Shown here: positions 31,629-40,387 of the stretch, one piece after another
How positions within the stretch are numbered: position 1 is the stretch's first letter
Layout: every line of letters begins with the position of its first letter
Assembly (NCBI GenBank): GCA_036382575.1
Contig: DASVHL010000021.1
Coordinates: forward strand, 1 to 42,399
Reading direction: 5' to 3'
Length of the DNA stretch: 42,399 nucleotides
Origin: UBA6022 sp036382575
GTDB taxonomy: Bacteria > Patescibacteriota > Saccharimonadia > Saccharimonadales > Saccharimonadaceae
Translations under genes and position numbers: made by a program
The notes under the pieces: generated by a model
Databases searched by the model: none
What the model was told of the DNA's origin: nothing
Seen by the model: the letters and a program-made list of their open reading frames with translations, nothing else

Positions 31629-32093
31629 TTATACCGTTAAATCATTCTCAGATTTAATATCAACTGCACTCTGTACCAGTTTTTGCATTAATGCCGAAAA
31701 CGCAGCTATTACAAATGAAGCTCCCGCAATCACTAGATGAATAAGTAACACTCCCGGTGCATCGTCCATATCTGCAACCTTATAGACATACGGTGAGGCC
31801 AGTGCAAATATAATTCCAATAATAATCCCACAATACTTTATGGCCTTAAACGCTTTGACCGACTCAGATGAGAAGGCATTATTTGCATCAATATAACCAA
31901 GTAGCTTGAGGCTATGATATAACGCCCAAAAGAATGGTAGTGCCGGAGCATACAGCCCTAGAAGAAGTGGTTTGTAAAATCCCGTATTGTCATCATTTAT
32001 GATTAGCGGCAAAACGTACACACATAGTGTCAGCACAAACAGTCCGATCAAAATAATTGCTAGCCGTAAAAACAGTGTTGATCCTTGTTTCAT
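31629..32093 (-). CDS. DUF2975 membrane protein
   Basis: About 154 residues with four helices (about 5-25, 39-60, 80-100 and 112-135) and the cytoplasmic FSSESVKAFKAIKYCG stretch characteristic of DUF2975. The frame is open to 32123, but AAGGAA six nt before ATG 32093 fits best. Co-transcribed with the downstream Xre regulator, whose activity it may gate at the membrane. Confidence 0.85.
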   Translation of the reverse strand: MKQGSTLFLRLAIILIGLFVLTLCVYVLPLIINDDNTGFYKPLLLGLYAPALPFFWALYHSLKLLGYIDANNAFSSESVKAFKAIKYCGIIIGIIFALASPYVYKVADMDDAPGVLLIHLVIAGASFVIAAFSALMQKLVQSAVDIKSENDLTV

Positions 32094-32121
32094 AATCAGT
32101 TCCTTATCTATTAATACTTTC

Positions 32122-32150
32122 AATATACATCATTATTTATCGTTTTACAA
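32122..32150 (-). promoter_or_regulatory. Promoter of the DUF2975/Xre pair
   Basis: On the minus strand TTGTAA (32145-32150) and TATATT (32122-32127) are 17 nt apart. Confidence 0.6.
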
Positions 32151-32168
32151 TATATTATTATCGTTTGT

Positions 32169-32198
32169 GTTACATACTAAAATCTGGTGCGCTATAAT
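32169..32198 (+). promoter_or_regulatory. Promoter of the exonuclease/GIY-YIG gene
   Basis: GTTACA (32169-32174) and TATAAT (32193-32198) are 18 nt apart. The -10 ends ten nt before ATG 32209, so any leader is very short. Confidence 0.6.
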
Positions 32199-32208
32199 AG
32201 ATAGAGAG

Positions 32209-33591
32209 ATGTTTAACTATCCAGTGGTGTTTGTCGATATTGAAACAACGGGTGGAAGTTACCGCAACAGCCGCATTCTTGAGGTTGCCGCAATTCGTGT
32301 CGAGAATGGTGAAATCACTAATGAATTCAGCACACTCATTAATCCTGAGGCCTATATCCCATCAAGCATCACCTCCCTTACTGGTATCAGCGAGTCAGAT
32401 ATAGTCGATGCGCCAGTATTCGCAGACATAGCCGACGAGTTTGCCGAAATTTTACACGGCGCGGTATTTATCGCACATAATGTGCGTTTTGATTATTCAT
32501 TTATCAAACAAGAATTTGCCCAGATTGGCGTAGAGTTTTCACCGAAACTTTTGTGTACCGTGCGTTTATCCCGTTCACTCTATAGCACTCATCAAGGCCA
32601 CAGCTTGGCAAAGATTATCGAGCGACACAACATTCCAGTACTCGATCGTCACAGAGCACTCGAAGATGCGCGGGCAATCCTCTACTTTACCCAAATGGCA
32701 TTTAACGAGCATGGCTATGATTTATTTAATGCAGCGGTCAGCCATCAAATTAAAACGCAATCCCTACCGCCCAATCTGGATATTAGCGAAATTAATGCGA
32801 TCGATAATACACCTGGCGTGTACATCTTTCGCGATGAGAATAAACAACCAATCTATGTCGGTAAAAGCATTAGCCTCAGAAAGCGCGTTATGTCACACTT
32901 TCAAAGCATGATGAGCAAAGAACTAAAAATCAGTCAGCATGTTCATCATGTCGAAACCATCGCAACCGGCAGCGAACTTGCGGCACTGATCCTTGAGTCA
33001 AAACTCATCAAAGAACTAAAGCCAATTTACAATCGCTTACTTCGACGCGTTTCACTGTACGCTATGCTAATCAAAACCGAAAATGATGACGGCTATTCAA
33101 GTCTGGTCATTAAATCTGGTAACGTAGATAATGACACCGACCTATCCTCTGTCTATGGCATCTATAGTAATCGTACCAAGGCAAAACAACGAATTGATGA
33201 ATTAACGCGCACCTTCCAGCTATGCCCTAAACTAATGGGGATCGAAAAAACAAAAGGCGCCTGCTTTTCATATTCGTTGGGACGATGCAAGGGTGCATGT
33301 ATCGGTGAGGAAGATTCTACGCTATATAATCGCCGGTTCGAAATTGCACTCGAAACCACTAAATTAGAAACCTGGCCATTTAGCGGTGCCATCACACTAC
33401 CAGTTAACGATGAGGGCGAAAAAGTTATTATCGACAACTGGATTATTCAAGGATTTCAAAATGCTGATGGCGAGTTAATTATTAATGACATCGAACCAAA
33501 TTTTGATGTTGATGAATATAAAATTATTCGCCGTTTTATTAAAGAAAATAAAAGCAAGCTACTGCCGCATCATCCCCACGCGTCATTTTAA
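32209..33591 (+). CDS. DEDD 3'-5' exonuclease fused to a GIY-YIG (UvrC/Cho-like) nuclease domain
   Basis: A 460-residue DNA repair nuclease. Residues 1-165 form a DnaQ-like exonuclease: D10-x-E12 (FVDIETTGG), AHNVRFDYSFIK near 90, and RHRALEDA (H148, D153). Residues about 195-290 form a GIY-YIG domain: PGVYIF then PIYVGKS, the Arg in SLRKRV, and the Glu region ALILESKLIKELKP. The C-terminal third has the Cys pair of LGRCKGAC found in this family. The same fusion is known in actinobacteria and other Gram-positives. The frame is open upstream, but the promoter lies inside that part. An HhH DNA-repair protein follows after 14 nt. Confidence 0.88.
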   Translation: MFNYPVVFVDIETTGGSYRNSRILEVAAIRVENGEITNEFSTLINPEAYIPSSITSLTGISESDIVDAPVFADIADEFAEILHGAVFIAHNVRFDYSFIKQEFAQIGVEFSPKLLCTVRLSRSLYSTHQGHSLAKIIERHNIPVLDRHRALEDARAILYFTQMAFNEHGYDLFNAAVSHQIKTQSLPPNLDISEINAIDNTPGVYIFRDENKQPIYVGKSISLRKRVMSHFQSMMSKELKISQHVHHVETIATGSELAALILESKLIKELKPIYNRLLRRVSLYAMLIKTENDDGYSSLVIKSGNVDNDTDLSSVYGIYSNRTKAKQRIDELTRTFQLCPKLMGIEKTKGACFSYSLGRCKGACIGEEDSTLYNRRFEIALETTKLETWPFSGAITLPVNDEGEKVIIDNWIIQGFQNADGELIINDIEPNFDVDEYKIIRRFIKENKSKLLPHHPHASF

Positions 33592-33605
33592 AAAGGAGGT
33601 TCACC

Positions 33606-34064
33606 ATGCCAGAAAAGTCAAAAAAGCCAAAGCCCGTCCACTATGCATCCGATTTTGATCTCGATATTACATCGGGTGACGATGATATATTTCGCTGGTT
33701 CTTGCTATCCTATCTTTTCGGAAAACCAATTCAATCAAATGTCGCCATACAGACATGGGAATTATTTATTGATCGCAAACTCGATACACCATGGGCAATC
33801 CGCGATCTTCCTCATCGCAAACTTGTACGGTTACTGGATGAGGGTAAATATACCCGCTATGACGAATCGACCGCACGAGGCTTACAAACTTGCATGGACC
33901 AGCTAATTCGCGACTATGAGGGCTCCGTACTACTGATGTATGAAAGCAGTCTGGATGAAGATGAATTTTCAAAACGCTTACAAAAACTTTACGGTATTGG
34001 CCCAAAAACTGCCGAAATATTTATGCGCGAAACCGAAGAACTATTTGCTCGGCGAGTAGAATAA
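33606..34064 (+). CDS. Helix-hairpin-helix protein related to the endonuclease III fold
   Basis: A 152-residue protein whose C-terminus holds one HhH motif (LYGIGPKTAEIFMRE, about 128-142), a DNA-backbone grip typical of the EndoIII/MutY superfamily. The catalytic Asp and Lys positions of a glycosylase are not recognisable and there is no FeS cluster, so it may bind rather than cut. AGGAGG precedes the ATG, and coupling to the upstream nuclease suggests a shared repair role. Confidence 0.75.
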   Translation: MPEKSKKPKPVHYASDFDLDITSGDDDIFRWFLLSYLFGKPIQSNVAIQTWELFIDRKLDTPWAIRDLPHRKLVRLLDEGKYTRYDESTARGLQTCMDQLIRDYEGSVLLMYESSLDEDEFSKRLQKLYGIGPKTAEIFMRETEELFARRVE

Positions 34065-34068
34065 TCTT

Positions 34069-35523
34069 CTACTTATTCAAGGCTTGATACATTACCCTGG
34101 CCTGCTCAAAACCAATCACCCAGCCTGTTTGTCTAATACTTTGATACATAGGCGTCTTCAGCAAATTACCTTTTGAATCGTAGGTCTCGGAAAAACCTCT
34201 ATCACGTAGCATGTTTGATTCATACGCATCAAGATGGTATTTTGCATCAACAAAATACTGGTTATTGCCCGTGTAGTGACCGAGTAAAGTCAGAGCCTTG
34301 ATATATTCCATCCCCCAGAAACTCCAAATAGCATCGCCGCCATATGATGCCACGGCCATGCGTACCACAAAGAATTGACGATGTGCTCTGGTGTCTGATT
34401 GATAACGTAGTGCAAATGGCTGATCAATTTTGTTAGTTTGAATATGTTCAATTGATCGCTCATAATATACTCGTTCTGTCGTATCAGTAATATCGAGAAA
34501 ACCAGTCGAAAGTACAATCAACCAATCTGATGAATAGTAATGATTAGCCAAACCTTCCGTTGATAAATCTTCCAGGAAATAACCTTTATCCTCTAGCCAG
34601 AATGTCTTAAGAATAGTCTCCTTCAGTTGATTCAAAAATGCTTTATCCTCTGAAATAACACCTAGCTTCATTGCTAGCTGTGTCGTCTTCCAAAAGACCA
34701 CATTGTCATAAAATGCAGAATAACGACGCGTGATATCCTTGGCACCTGACAAATGCACATCACGTTTAATCAATAGTGCTTCGTCATCAAACACATGGGA
34801 TTTATACGATTCGTACAGTTCGCGCAATGTAGCATCATAGGTTGAAACGAGTGTTTTTGCCGCCTTTTGCGTATCAAGTTTGTGATGCTTGTCGCCATAG
34901 TCATGTGGCGCGGCCGATTCAATGCCACGAAGCGCAGCCAAAGCATACATCATACCAAACAATGAGTCTGATGGATACGCGTAAAAATTAATACAAGTCG
35001 CGGAGTATGGCCCCATTGAAACAATAGTCGTTGTTAGCTTCGGGTGCTTCTGAAATACACCTAATGCATACGCGACAGTTTGTAAATAAACGATTTCACG
35101 GTTATGCCAATCTTCTTTCGTTCCAGGAATAGAACGATCAAGCATTGGATAGTAAAACACGCCAAGATTACGAACGAATAACCCATTAAAGTGATCGCCT
35201 GAAATCAATAAGAGCCTATTCGGGTCATAACGCAGTTGATGAATGTCACTAATAATCTCATCGACATTCTTGCCGTCGGATCCCGGGCTGTGAATATAAC
35301 GCGTTGTCAGAATATAAATTCCGCACTGAAAATACGCGAACATGCGCCAGAAAATGTTTTGACGCATAACTATCTTTTTATTGTTATCGACTGCTTCCAG
35401 AACTTTAGCCTGCAGCTTAGCTTTATACGGCATACGGATAACTGAAAAACGAGAAAATGGGTTAGTAAGGTATGTCGCGACAAGTGAAACTAAGGTCAGG
35501 CCAATAATGGTCGGTATAATCAT
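34069..35523 (-). CDS. Membrane-anchored protein with a six-hairpin glycosidase-like fold (tentative)
   Basis: 484 residues: an N-terminal membrane helix (about 1-20), then an all-helical domain with repeated aromatic segments (FYAYPSDSLFGMMYAL, YSSDWLIVLSTG, DAIWSFWGMEYIKAL, QTGWVIGFEQA) spaced as in alpha/alpha toroid glycosidases and glucosidases. I cannot point to a secure catalytic acid, so enzymatic activity is unproven. Another protein of toroid fold is possible. TATAAT (minus, 35532-35537) ends eight nt before the ATG. It ends four nt from the convergent HhH gene. Confidence 0.6.
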   Translation of the reverse strand: MIIPTIIGLTLVSLVATYLTNPFSRFSVIRMPYKAKLQAKVLEAVDNNKKIVMRQNIFWRMFAYFQCGIYILTTRYIHSPGSDGKNVDEIISDIHQLRYDPNRLLLISGDHFNGLFVRNLGVFYYPMLDRSIPGTKEDWHNREIVYLQTVAYALGVFQKHPKLTTTIVSMGPYSATCINFYAYPSDSLFGMMYALAALRGIESAAPHDYGDKHHKLDTQKAAKTLVSTYDATLRELYESYKSHVFDDEALLIKRDVHLSGAKDITRRYSAFYDNVVFWKTTQLAMKLGVISEDKAFLNQLKETILKTFWLEDKGYFLEDLSTEGLANHYYSSDWLIVLSTGFLDITDTTERVYYERSIEHIQTNKIDQPFALRYQSDTRAHRQFFVVRMAVASYGGDAIWSFWGMEYIKALTLLGHYTGNNQYFVDAKYHLDAYESNMLRDRGFSETYDSKGNLLKTPMYQSIRQTGWVIGFEQARVMYQALNK

Positions 35524-35599
35524 TACCTTTCATTATACATGCCAGATGCGTGTAATAAAGATTTGAGATTATCGTGTTTTTAGGAAATAATGAAAACTC

Positions 35600-36562
35600 A
35601 TGAAACAACCTCCAATACCCCGTCAACGCATTTACGATATCTATTGGTATTTTGCCTCAGAAAGACAACAAATTTTTGAAAAAAAGCTCACCGGACAACC
35701 TGGCCCATGGACAGACGACCCTATCTTGCAGAAATATAAATTCTGCAATGTGTTCCGTGCTACGGATCGTGTCTCGCAGTATATGATCCGCGATGTCTGC
35801 TACCACACCGAAACCTGCACTCCAGCGGATCGATTATTTCAAATTGTAGCCTTTCGTTTATTTAGCAAAATTGAAACCTGGGATGCCGTACGTAAGTTCC
35901 TTAATCGTAATCCGACTATTGAAGACCTAGTCGATGGATCATTTACTAAAGCCCTGGAGTACGCCGAAGATATCAATGACGGTTTATACACCAATGCATT
36001 TATTTTGTGTGCGACGAATGCCTACGGTCAACCACGCAAGTACCTGACACATGTCGAACTGCTACGGGACATGTTCGTCAATCACCCTCTTGTAGGGCAG
36101 CTATTAGAGGCTTCGTCCTTAAGAGAAATCTACACCCTACTCCACACGTTTCCATTAATGGGAGATTTTATGTCGTACCAAATAGCAATTGATTTGAACT
36201 ATTCCGACTTAATCAATTTTAGCGAAAATGACTTTACTCAGCCTGGTCCTGGGGCGTTGCGCGGAATAACAAAAGTGTTTGAGAGTCTGGGTGATTATTC
36301 GCTAGCCGAAGTAATTCTTTGGATGGTAGAGCAACAAGACGCGGAGTTCGCTCGTCTCAATCTCCCGCCAGCCAATCTATTTGGACGGAAACTGCAGGCA
36401 ATCGATTGCCAAAATCTGTTTTGCGAGACCGATAAATACTGTCGCGAAGCAGTGCCAGAACTAGCCAGTAACCGCTCCAAGATCAAAGCTGTTTACTCTA
36501 CGCCAAAACCAATAGATCGGCTTTTCTTCCCTCCAAAATGGAACCTTAACTATAACGTGTAG
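35600..36562 (+). CDS. Putative DNA base hypermodification protein (HMUDK_hel / thymine pyrophosphorylase-like)
   Basis: A 320-residue soluble helical protein. Its N-terminal region (about 8-70: IYDIYWYFASERQQIF, PWTDDPILQKYKFCNVFRATDRVSQY) matches my memory of the helical domain linked to 5-hydroxymethyl-uracil DNA kinases and alpha-glutamyl/putrescinyl-thymine pyrophosphorylases. Phages and some bacteria use these to install bulky groups on thymine in DNA. No fused P-loop kinase is present. Late in the protein, CQNLFCETDKYCREA supplies three cysteines. It is a single gene, divergent from the toroid-fold gene and convergent (2-nt gap) with DUF6766. A partner hydroxylase or methylase is not in the window. 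Family assignment is from pattern memory only. Confidence 0.6.
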   Translation: MKQPPIPRQRIYDIYWYFASERQQIFEKKLTGQPGPWTDDPILQKYKFCNVFRATDRVSQYMIRDVCYHTETCTPADRLFQIVAFRLFSKIETWDAVRKFLNRNPTIEDLVDGSFTKALEYAEDINDGLYTNAFILCATNAYGQPRKYLTHVELLRDMFVNHPLVGQLLEASSLREIYTLLHTFPLMGDFMSYQIAIDLNYSDLINFSENDFTQPGPGALRGITKVFESLGDYSLAEVILWMVEQQDAEFARLNLPPANLFGRKLQAIDCQNLFCETDKYCREAVPELASNRSKIKAVYSTPKPIDRLFFPPKWNLNYNV

Positions 36563-36564
36563 TC

Positions 36565-37224
36565 TCACCCAGTCGTGCTATTCGGTGAGGTAAGCGGTTT
36601 AGACTCAGGCGAACCCTGTTGACGCAAAAAGATAGAAAGGATAACGATACTCGCAACAGCTAAAAATTCACTCTGCCAGTTTTGGAATGACTCGAACCAA
36701 AACTGTGGACCAGTAGCGTATTCCATAAGTGTTTCGCATTGCTGGCCATGCATCATCTCTTCGCTGCAATTTGCCCTCGCTCCTTCAACTGCATGAAGGG
36801 TGAACGACATAAGAAAAAGTAATACAAACGCTAAAAATAGTGAGTTTCTATAGACCACCAACCAAATGCCACCTTTCCGAACTGGCCAAGGCGAGTTTTT
36901 TGTAATACTTTTTCTATTCGCTCCTTGATCGACATCTTCGGTTTTTTCGGGATCTTTCGATTCTGCCGATCCTTTCTGTATCAGAAATACTGTCAAGATG
37001 ACATAGGCGGCCATCTGCAGGAACTCGCTTTCCCAGTTTTCAAATATCGCTTCTCCAAAATGACCACTGACGAGATATTCGCCCATCGAGAGAGTTGGCT
37101 GGCTATGATCCTCTAACTCGTTATTATTTACCTGATACCCGGTAATTGTCTGCCCTATTACAAAAATCACAAATAGGGCTATGAGTACTATTGATAGTGA
37201 ATTATTTTTCCAAAATTTTTTCAT
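36565..37224 (-). CDS. DUF6766 membrane protein with internal duplication
   Basis: A 219-residue membrane protein with four helices (about 10-28, 68-83, 128-143 and 185-200). The halves repeat: F-x-NWxSEFL, then a helix, then Q-x-GSxESK, at 61-90 and 180-209. This pattern is characteristic of DUF6766, a family of unknown function. GGAGAA precedes the ATG. A Cys pair (152 and 163) in the second outer loop could form a disulfide. Confidence 0.85.
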   Translation of the reverse strand: MKKFWKNNSLSIVLIALFVIFVIGQTITGYQVNNNELEDHSQPTLSMGEYLVSGHFGEAIFENWESEFLQMAAYVILTVFLIQKGSAESKDPEKTEDVDQGANRKSITKNSPWPVRKGGIWLVVYRNSLFLAFVLLFLMSFTLHAVEGARANCSEEMMHGQQCETLMEYATGPQFWFESFQNWQSEFLAVASIVILSIFLRQQGSPESKPLTSPNSTTG

Positions 37225-37306
37225 ATAGTAATTCTCCTATTATCAGTAAACAGCAGGTAGACAATGGCCGCAAGTGTAACAAATAGTTTGTGAGTTAAAG
37301 GCTAGT

Positions 37307-37765
37307 TTAGCTGTCGTGCAACTCTTCAGCGAGTCCGATAAGGATTTTTTCTGGACCACGAATATAACACAGACGGTATGAATTTTCGTACTGAACAATC
37401 TCACCCACAAGTTCCGCACCGTGCGTCTTAAGTCTGGATACCGTGTCATCAAGATCTTCTACAGTAAACATGCTACGCAGATAACCAAGGGCATTCACTG
37501 GAGCATTGCGATGGTCGGCAATCACAGAAGGACGAAGAAAGCGTGATAACTCTAGTCTACTATATCCATCAGGGGTAACCATCATAGCAATCTCGACGCG
37601 TTGATCACCAAGTCCTGTGACATGCCCCGCCCATTCTCCTTCAACCACTGCTCGCCCTTCAAGCTGTAAACCAAGCTCCGTAAAGAAAGGAATAACTTTA
37701 TCGAAAGATTCAACGACAATGCCGACGTTATCCATTCTTTTGAGATTCGATTGCGTAGAATTCAT
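37307..37765 (-). CDS. VOC (glyoxalase/bleomycin resistance/dioxygenase) family protein
   Basis: 152 residues with the two beta-alpha-beta-beta-beta modules of the VOC superfamily: MDNVGIVVESFDKVIPFFTELG near the start, and the mirrored FTVEDLDDTVSRLKTHGAEL in the second half. The usual first metal-binding His is replaced by Asn-Val here and the terminal Glu (SRLELS) is retained, so metal coordination may be altered. TAGAAT (minus, 37773-37778) ends seven nt before the ATG. The substrate is unknown. Confidence 0.85.
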   Translation of the reverse strand: MNSTQSNLKRMDNVGIVVESFDKVIPFFTELGLQLEGRAVVEGEWAGHVTGLGDQRVEIAMMVTPDGYSRLELSRFLRPSVIADHRNAPVNALGYLRSMFTVEDLDDTVSRLKTHGAELVGEIVQYENSYRLCYIRGPEKILIGLAEELHDS

Positions 37766-37783
37766 ATTTCTTATTCTAATACA

Positions 37784-37987
37784 TTACCGAGTGGCGAGTA
37801 GGTACACATAGTACATAAAAAGAGCAATCACCCCTATGCCAATAATGCATATAAATATAGCCACGCCAAGGTTCATACTCGCGATTCGCTTCTTAGAAGC
37901 AAATGCAGGATCAAGAGGCTGCGGCGTAAATATCGCCATAGGTAAGTATAAGAATATATAAGCGAGCCGTTTGATTGCATTTTTCAT
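37784..37987 (-). CDS. Small membrane protein, 67 aa
   Basis: A basic N-terminus, a first hydrophobic patch (about 9-21), and a clear membrane helix near the C-terminus (about 41-63). TATGAT (minus, 37994-37999) ends six nt before the ATG, which supports expression as a leaderless mRNA. No family recognised. Confidence 0.55.
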   Translation of the reverse strand: MKNAIKRLAYIFLYLPMAIFTPQPLDPAFASKKRIASMNLGVAIFICIIGIGVIALFMYYVYLLATR

Positions 37988-38213
37988 AATCTAATCATAG
38001 CAAATAAAGTGCTAATAAAATCGAAAACCCCGCCACGCTTGTAGAAGACAGGGTCACGAACGTTGGGTGCAGGATTAGAAGTGAAAATGAGCGTCATTAA
38101 CTCGATGAAAGAATACCTCAACGGTACCATAGCAAGAGAGTAATTATTGCGTAGAGGAGATTAAGGAGTTGGGCTGAATATTCCATTGGTTATTTAATGT
38201 TAATATATATCAC
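37988..38213. other. Intergenic, left edge of the AT-rich segment
   Basis: Divergent spacer between the small membrane protein and the GT4 gene. It contains an 18-codon plus-strand frame (about 38088-38144) without a convincing ribosome site, which I do not call. TAATAT at 38201-38206 is a candidate -10 for the GT4 gene, seven nt before its ATG. Nothing resembling an att repeat of the tRNA-Gly end is visible. Confidence 0.4.
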
Positions 38214-39407
38214 ATGAAACTCGTTATTTTTGGTGATGGATTTACCTACCCAGCAAAAGAAGGTGTTTCTCAGCATGTCATGAGCCAGCTTTTTGCACTA
38301 ACGAGACATTCGACGGCGATTGAACCGATCCTAATCTTATGCGATAGAGGAACAATGGACATTAACCAGATTAAACAATTCCCATGGAAGACAGTTCTTG
38401 TTCCACATGAAGTTTATTACGACTATCTTGCAATGCGTACGATTCTAACTCATATCAAGCCCGATATATTGCAATCATATGGCGTATATCATGGAAGGTT
38501 AATATCATCTCGATACTCGTTAGAGTATAAAATACCATTTGTGATGGAACACCATGACGTCGAATCGGAATTAACCGACCACCTTAAACTAGCTACAAAT
38601 ATTTCAGCATCAATTTATCATGATCAAATCGAACTATGTGAATTAGCCTCATTAAATCGTACATTATCTCAGCATGATTACGACTTGTTGTCCTCTGTGT
38701 CTCCCAAAAGAAAAAATACATTTTTTAACATCCCAACTATCATGGATGACATATTTGACAATATTGATATCAGCAATAAGAAGGCGACTGATGTACTGTT
38801 CATTGGTAATGGTGCTTATCCTCCAAATAAAAAAGCTGTCAATTTCATTCGTGACGAACTAGCGCCTCATCTTCCTCACATCAACTTCCATATAATAGGT
38901 AGATTATCAAACGATATAAAACCTGCATCAAATATTATTACATATGGTATGGTTGATGACATCAAGCGCATTACGGATCTGACCAGTATTGGCCTCGCCC
39001 CATTAGAAAGTGGATCGGGACTCAAATTAAAAGTACTTACATATTTAAGTGCTGGGCTCCCCGTCCTTGGCACGCCTCTTGCCTATCGAGGATACACAAG
39101 TCACTCCCTACTAAGCGTGTCTAGCTTGGAAGACTTTGCAGATTCACTTAATAACATGGTCGCAAACTACGACAGTTCTAGGGCATTATTGGCACGTAAG
39201 CTGTTCTTAGACACATACAGCGAGGAAGCAAATATCGATACTTTAATAAGCATGTATGAAAGTTTAACATACCGTCCATACATTACCGCCTCGAATAGTC
39301 GCCATATAATTCGAGATGATTCAAAACTTCCGTGGCTAAATGAATTTCGTGAGATGCCATTTAGCCCAACAAATAGCGTTCAATATATTAACTTCGCTTC
39401 GTTATAA
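38214..39407 (+). CDS. Glycosyltransferase family 4-like
   Basis: A 397-residue cytosolic GT-B enzyme. The N-terminal acceptor half starts with VIFGDGFTYP and has MEHHDVESEL near 111. The donor half has FIGNGAYPPN at 196-205 and the sugar-nucleotide loop ESGSGLKLKVLTYLSAG at 265-281, with the family Glu. It would transfer a sugar from a nucleotide donor to a surface glycan or lipid; donor and acceptor are unknown. The gene is AT-rich, with many ATA and TTA codons unlike the housekeeping genes. Its last 20 nt overlap the convergent Nudix gene. Confidence 0.82.
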   Translation: MKLVIFGDGFTYPAKEGVSQHVMSQLFALTRHSTAIEPILILCDRGTMDINQIKQFPWKTVLVPHEVYYDYLAMRTILTHIKPDILQSYGVYHGRLISSRYSLEYKIPFVMEHHDVESELTDHLKLATNISASIYHDQIELCELASLNRTLSQHDYDLLSSVSPKRKNTFFNIPTIMDDIFDNIDISNKKATDVLFIGNGAYPPNKKAVNFIRDELAPHLPHINFHIIGRLSNDIKPASNIITYGMVDDIKRITDLTSIGLAPLESGSGLKLKVLTYLSAGLPVLGTPLAYRGYTSHSLLSVSSLEDFADSLNNMVANYDSSRALLARKLFLDTYSEEANIDTLISMYESLTYRPYITASNSRHIIRDDSKLPWLNEFREMPFSPTNSVQYINFASL

Positions 39408-39819
39408 TATCATTCGCCTTCATAACCGCTCCTCGCATGTCGTCATGAGTAAGTTGTGCGATTGCTTCGTCATAGCTCAACCATAAATTTTCAAAATCTT
39501 CATTTTCTTCACGATTCGGCGTAGGTTCAAGTTCATCTACACGCTTCATGAGGAAATAATGTACTGTTTTTTCATAATTCTTTCCGTCTTTCCACTTAAA
39601 CGCAAAAGTATTCTGACCTAAATTATCCGTAATTGCTACATTATAGCCCGTCTCCTCGAACATCTCTCGCACACACGCCTCTTCTGCCGTCTCGTTCGTC
39701 TCTATAGTACCCTTCGGCAGTTCCACCGTATCTTCTGATAGCCACTTTATGACAAGAAATTTCCCTTGGTGATATAGAACACCACCTGCTGATACTTTTT
39801 TAATTACATCATTAGTCAT
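39388..39819 (-). CDS. Nudix hydrolase (second in window)
   Basis: 143 residues with a complete Nudix box: G-x5-E in GTIETNETAEEA, then REMFEETG, so the catalytic Glu residues are present. It is the last gene of a three-gene overlapping operon (NDP-kinase-like, thymidylate-kinase-like, Nudix); its ATG lies inside the last codons of the kinase gene (8-nt overlap) with AGGAGA in front. In that setting it may trim unwanted nucleotides or reverse the kinases' products. AT-rich codons. Confidence 0.85.
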   Translation of the reverse strand: MTNDVIKKVSAGGVLYHQGKFLVIKWLSEDTVELPKGTIETNETAEEACVREMFEETGYNVAITDNLGQNTFAFKWKDGKNYEKTVHYFLMKRVDELEPTPNREENEDFENLWLSYDEAIAQLTHDDMRGAVMKANDIITKRS

Positions 39820-40387
39820 TTAGTCTCCTGACAATTTCATTTTCTATATACAATCTTATATCATCAAGCTTCCTGGTGCCGTCTATATAGTGAAAATCAT
39901 TATACTTTCTATATAATTCACGGTTTAGGGTTAAGAATTTTTCATTAACCCAAAGCTCGTCGCTTGATTTTCGATTTTTGCGGGCGAAGGAAAGATTTAA
40001 CGGCGTATCTATATAAATAGTTAGATCAGGTACTATTAGATCACCCTCATGAAGTGCTTTTTTATATCGTAAAGACAGTTCATTAAATGTCTTTTTACTA
40101 TATACCTGGTCAAACGACTCTTGGTAGACTAAAGTGCTGATATAATATCGATCAAGAATCACAATATCGTATGAATCATCCTTCGCGCGTCTCGTTTTAA
40201 GAAAATCACTTTGGATAATATCTTCCATAGTTAAATCATCATCAGAATCTGGATCATCAGGTAAAATTTGCTCAACGCGATCAACGCTATAATTAAATGT
40301 GCTAAAAAGCGTCCGCCTTAGTGATGTCTTACCTGATCCAGGTATTCCCTCAAGTGCAACAACAAACGGACTATTTGCTTTGGCCAT
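39812..40387 (-). CDS. Thymidylate-kinase-like P-loop (deoxy)nucleotide kinase
   Basis: A 191-residue kinase. The P-loop GIPGSGKTS is at 14-22, the substrate motif DRYYISTLVYQ begins near 79 (DRYY is the thymidylate/deoxynucleoside kinase hallmark), and PDLTIYIDTP near 120 is followed by a basic lid (FARKNRKSSDE). It would phosphorylate a nucleoside or NMP. Replacement of the usual DGSGKTT by IPGSGKTS and the divergent lid make strict dTMP specificity doubtful. ATG 40387 lies within the end of the upstream gene, so the two are translationally coupled. Confidence 0.8.
   Translation of the reverse strand: MAKANSPFVVALEGIPGSGKTSLRRTLFSTFNYSVDRVEQILPDDPDSDDDLTMEDIIQSDFLKTRRAKDDSYDIVILDRYYISTLVYQESFDQVYSKKTFNELSLRYKKALHEGDLIVPDLTIYIDTPLNLSFARKNRKSSDELWVNEKFLTLNRELYRKYNDFHYIDGTRKLDDIRLYIENEIVRRLND

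Noticed and set aside
38088..38144. 18-codon plus-strand frame upstream of the GT4 gene
   Set aside because: Too short, no convincing ribosome site, and no terminator or partner to support it.
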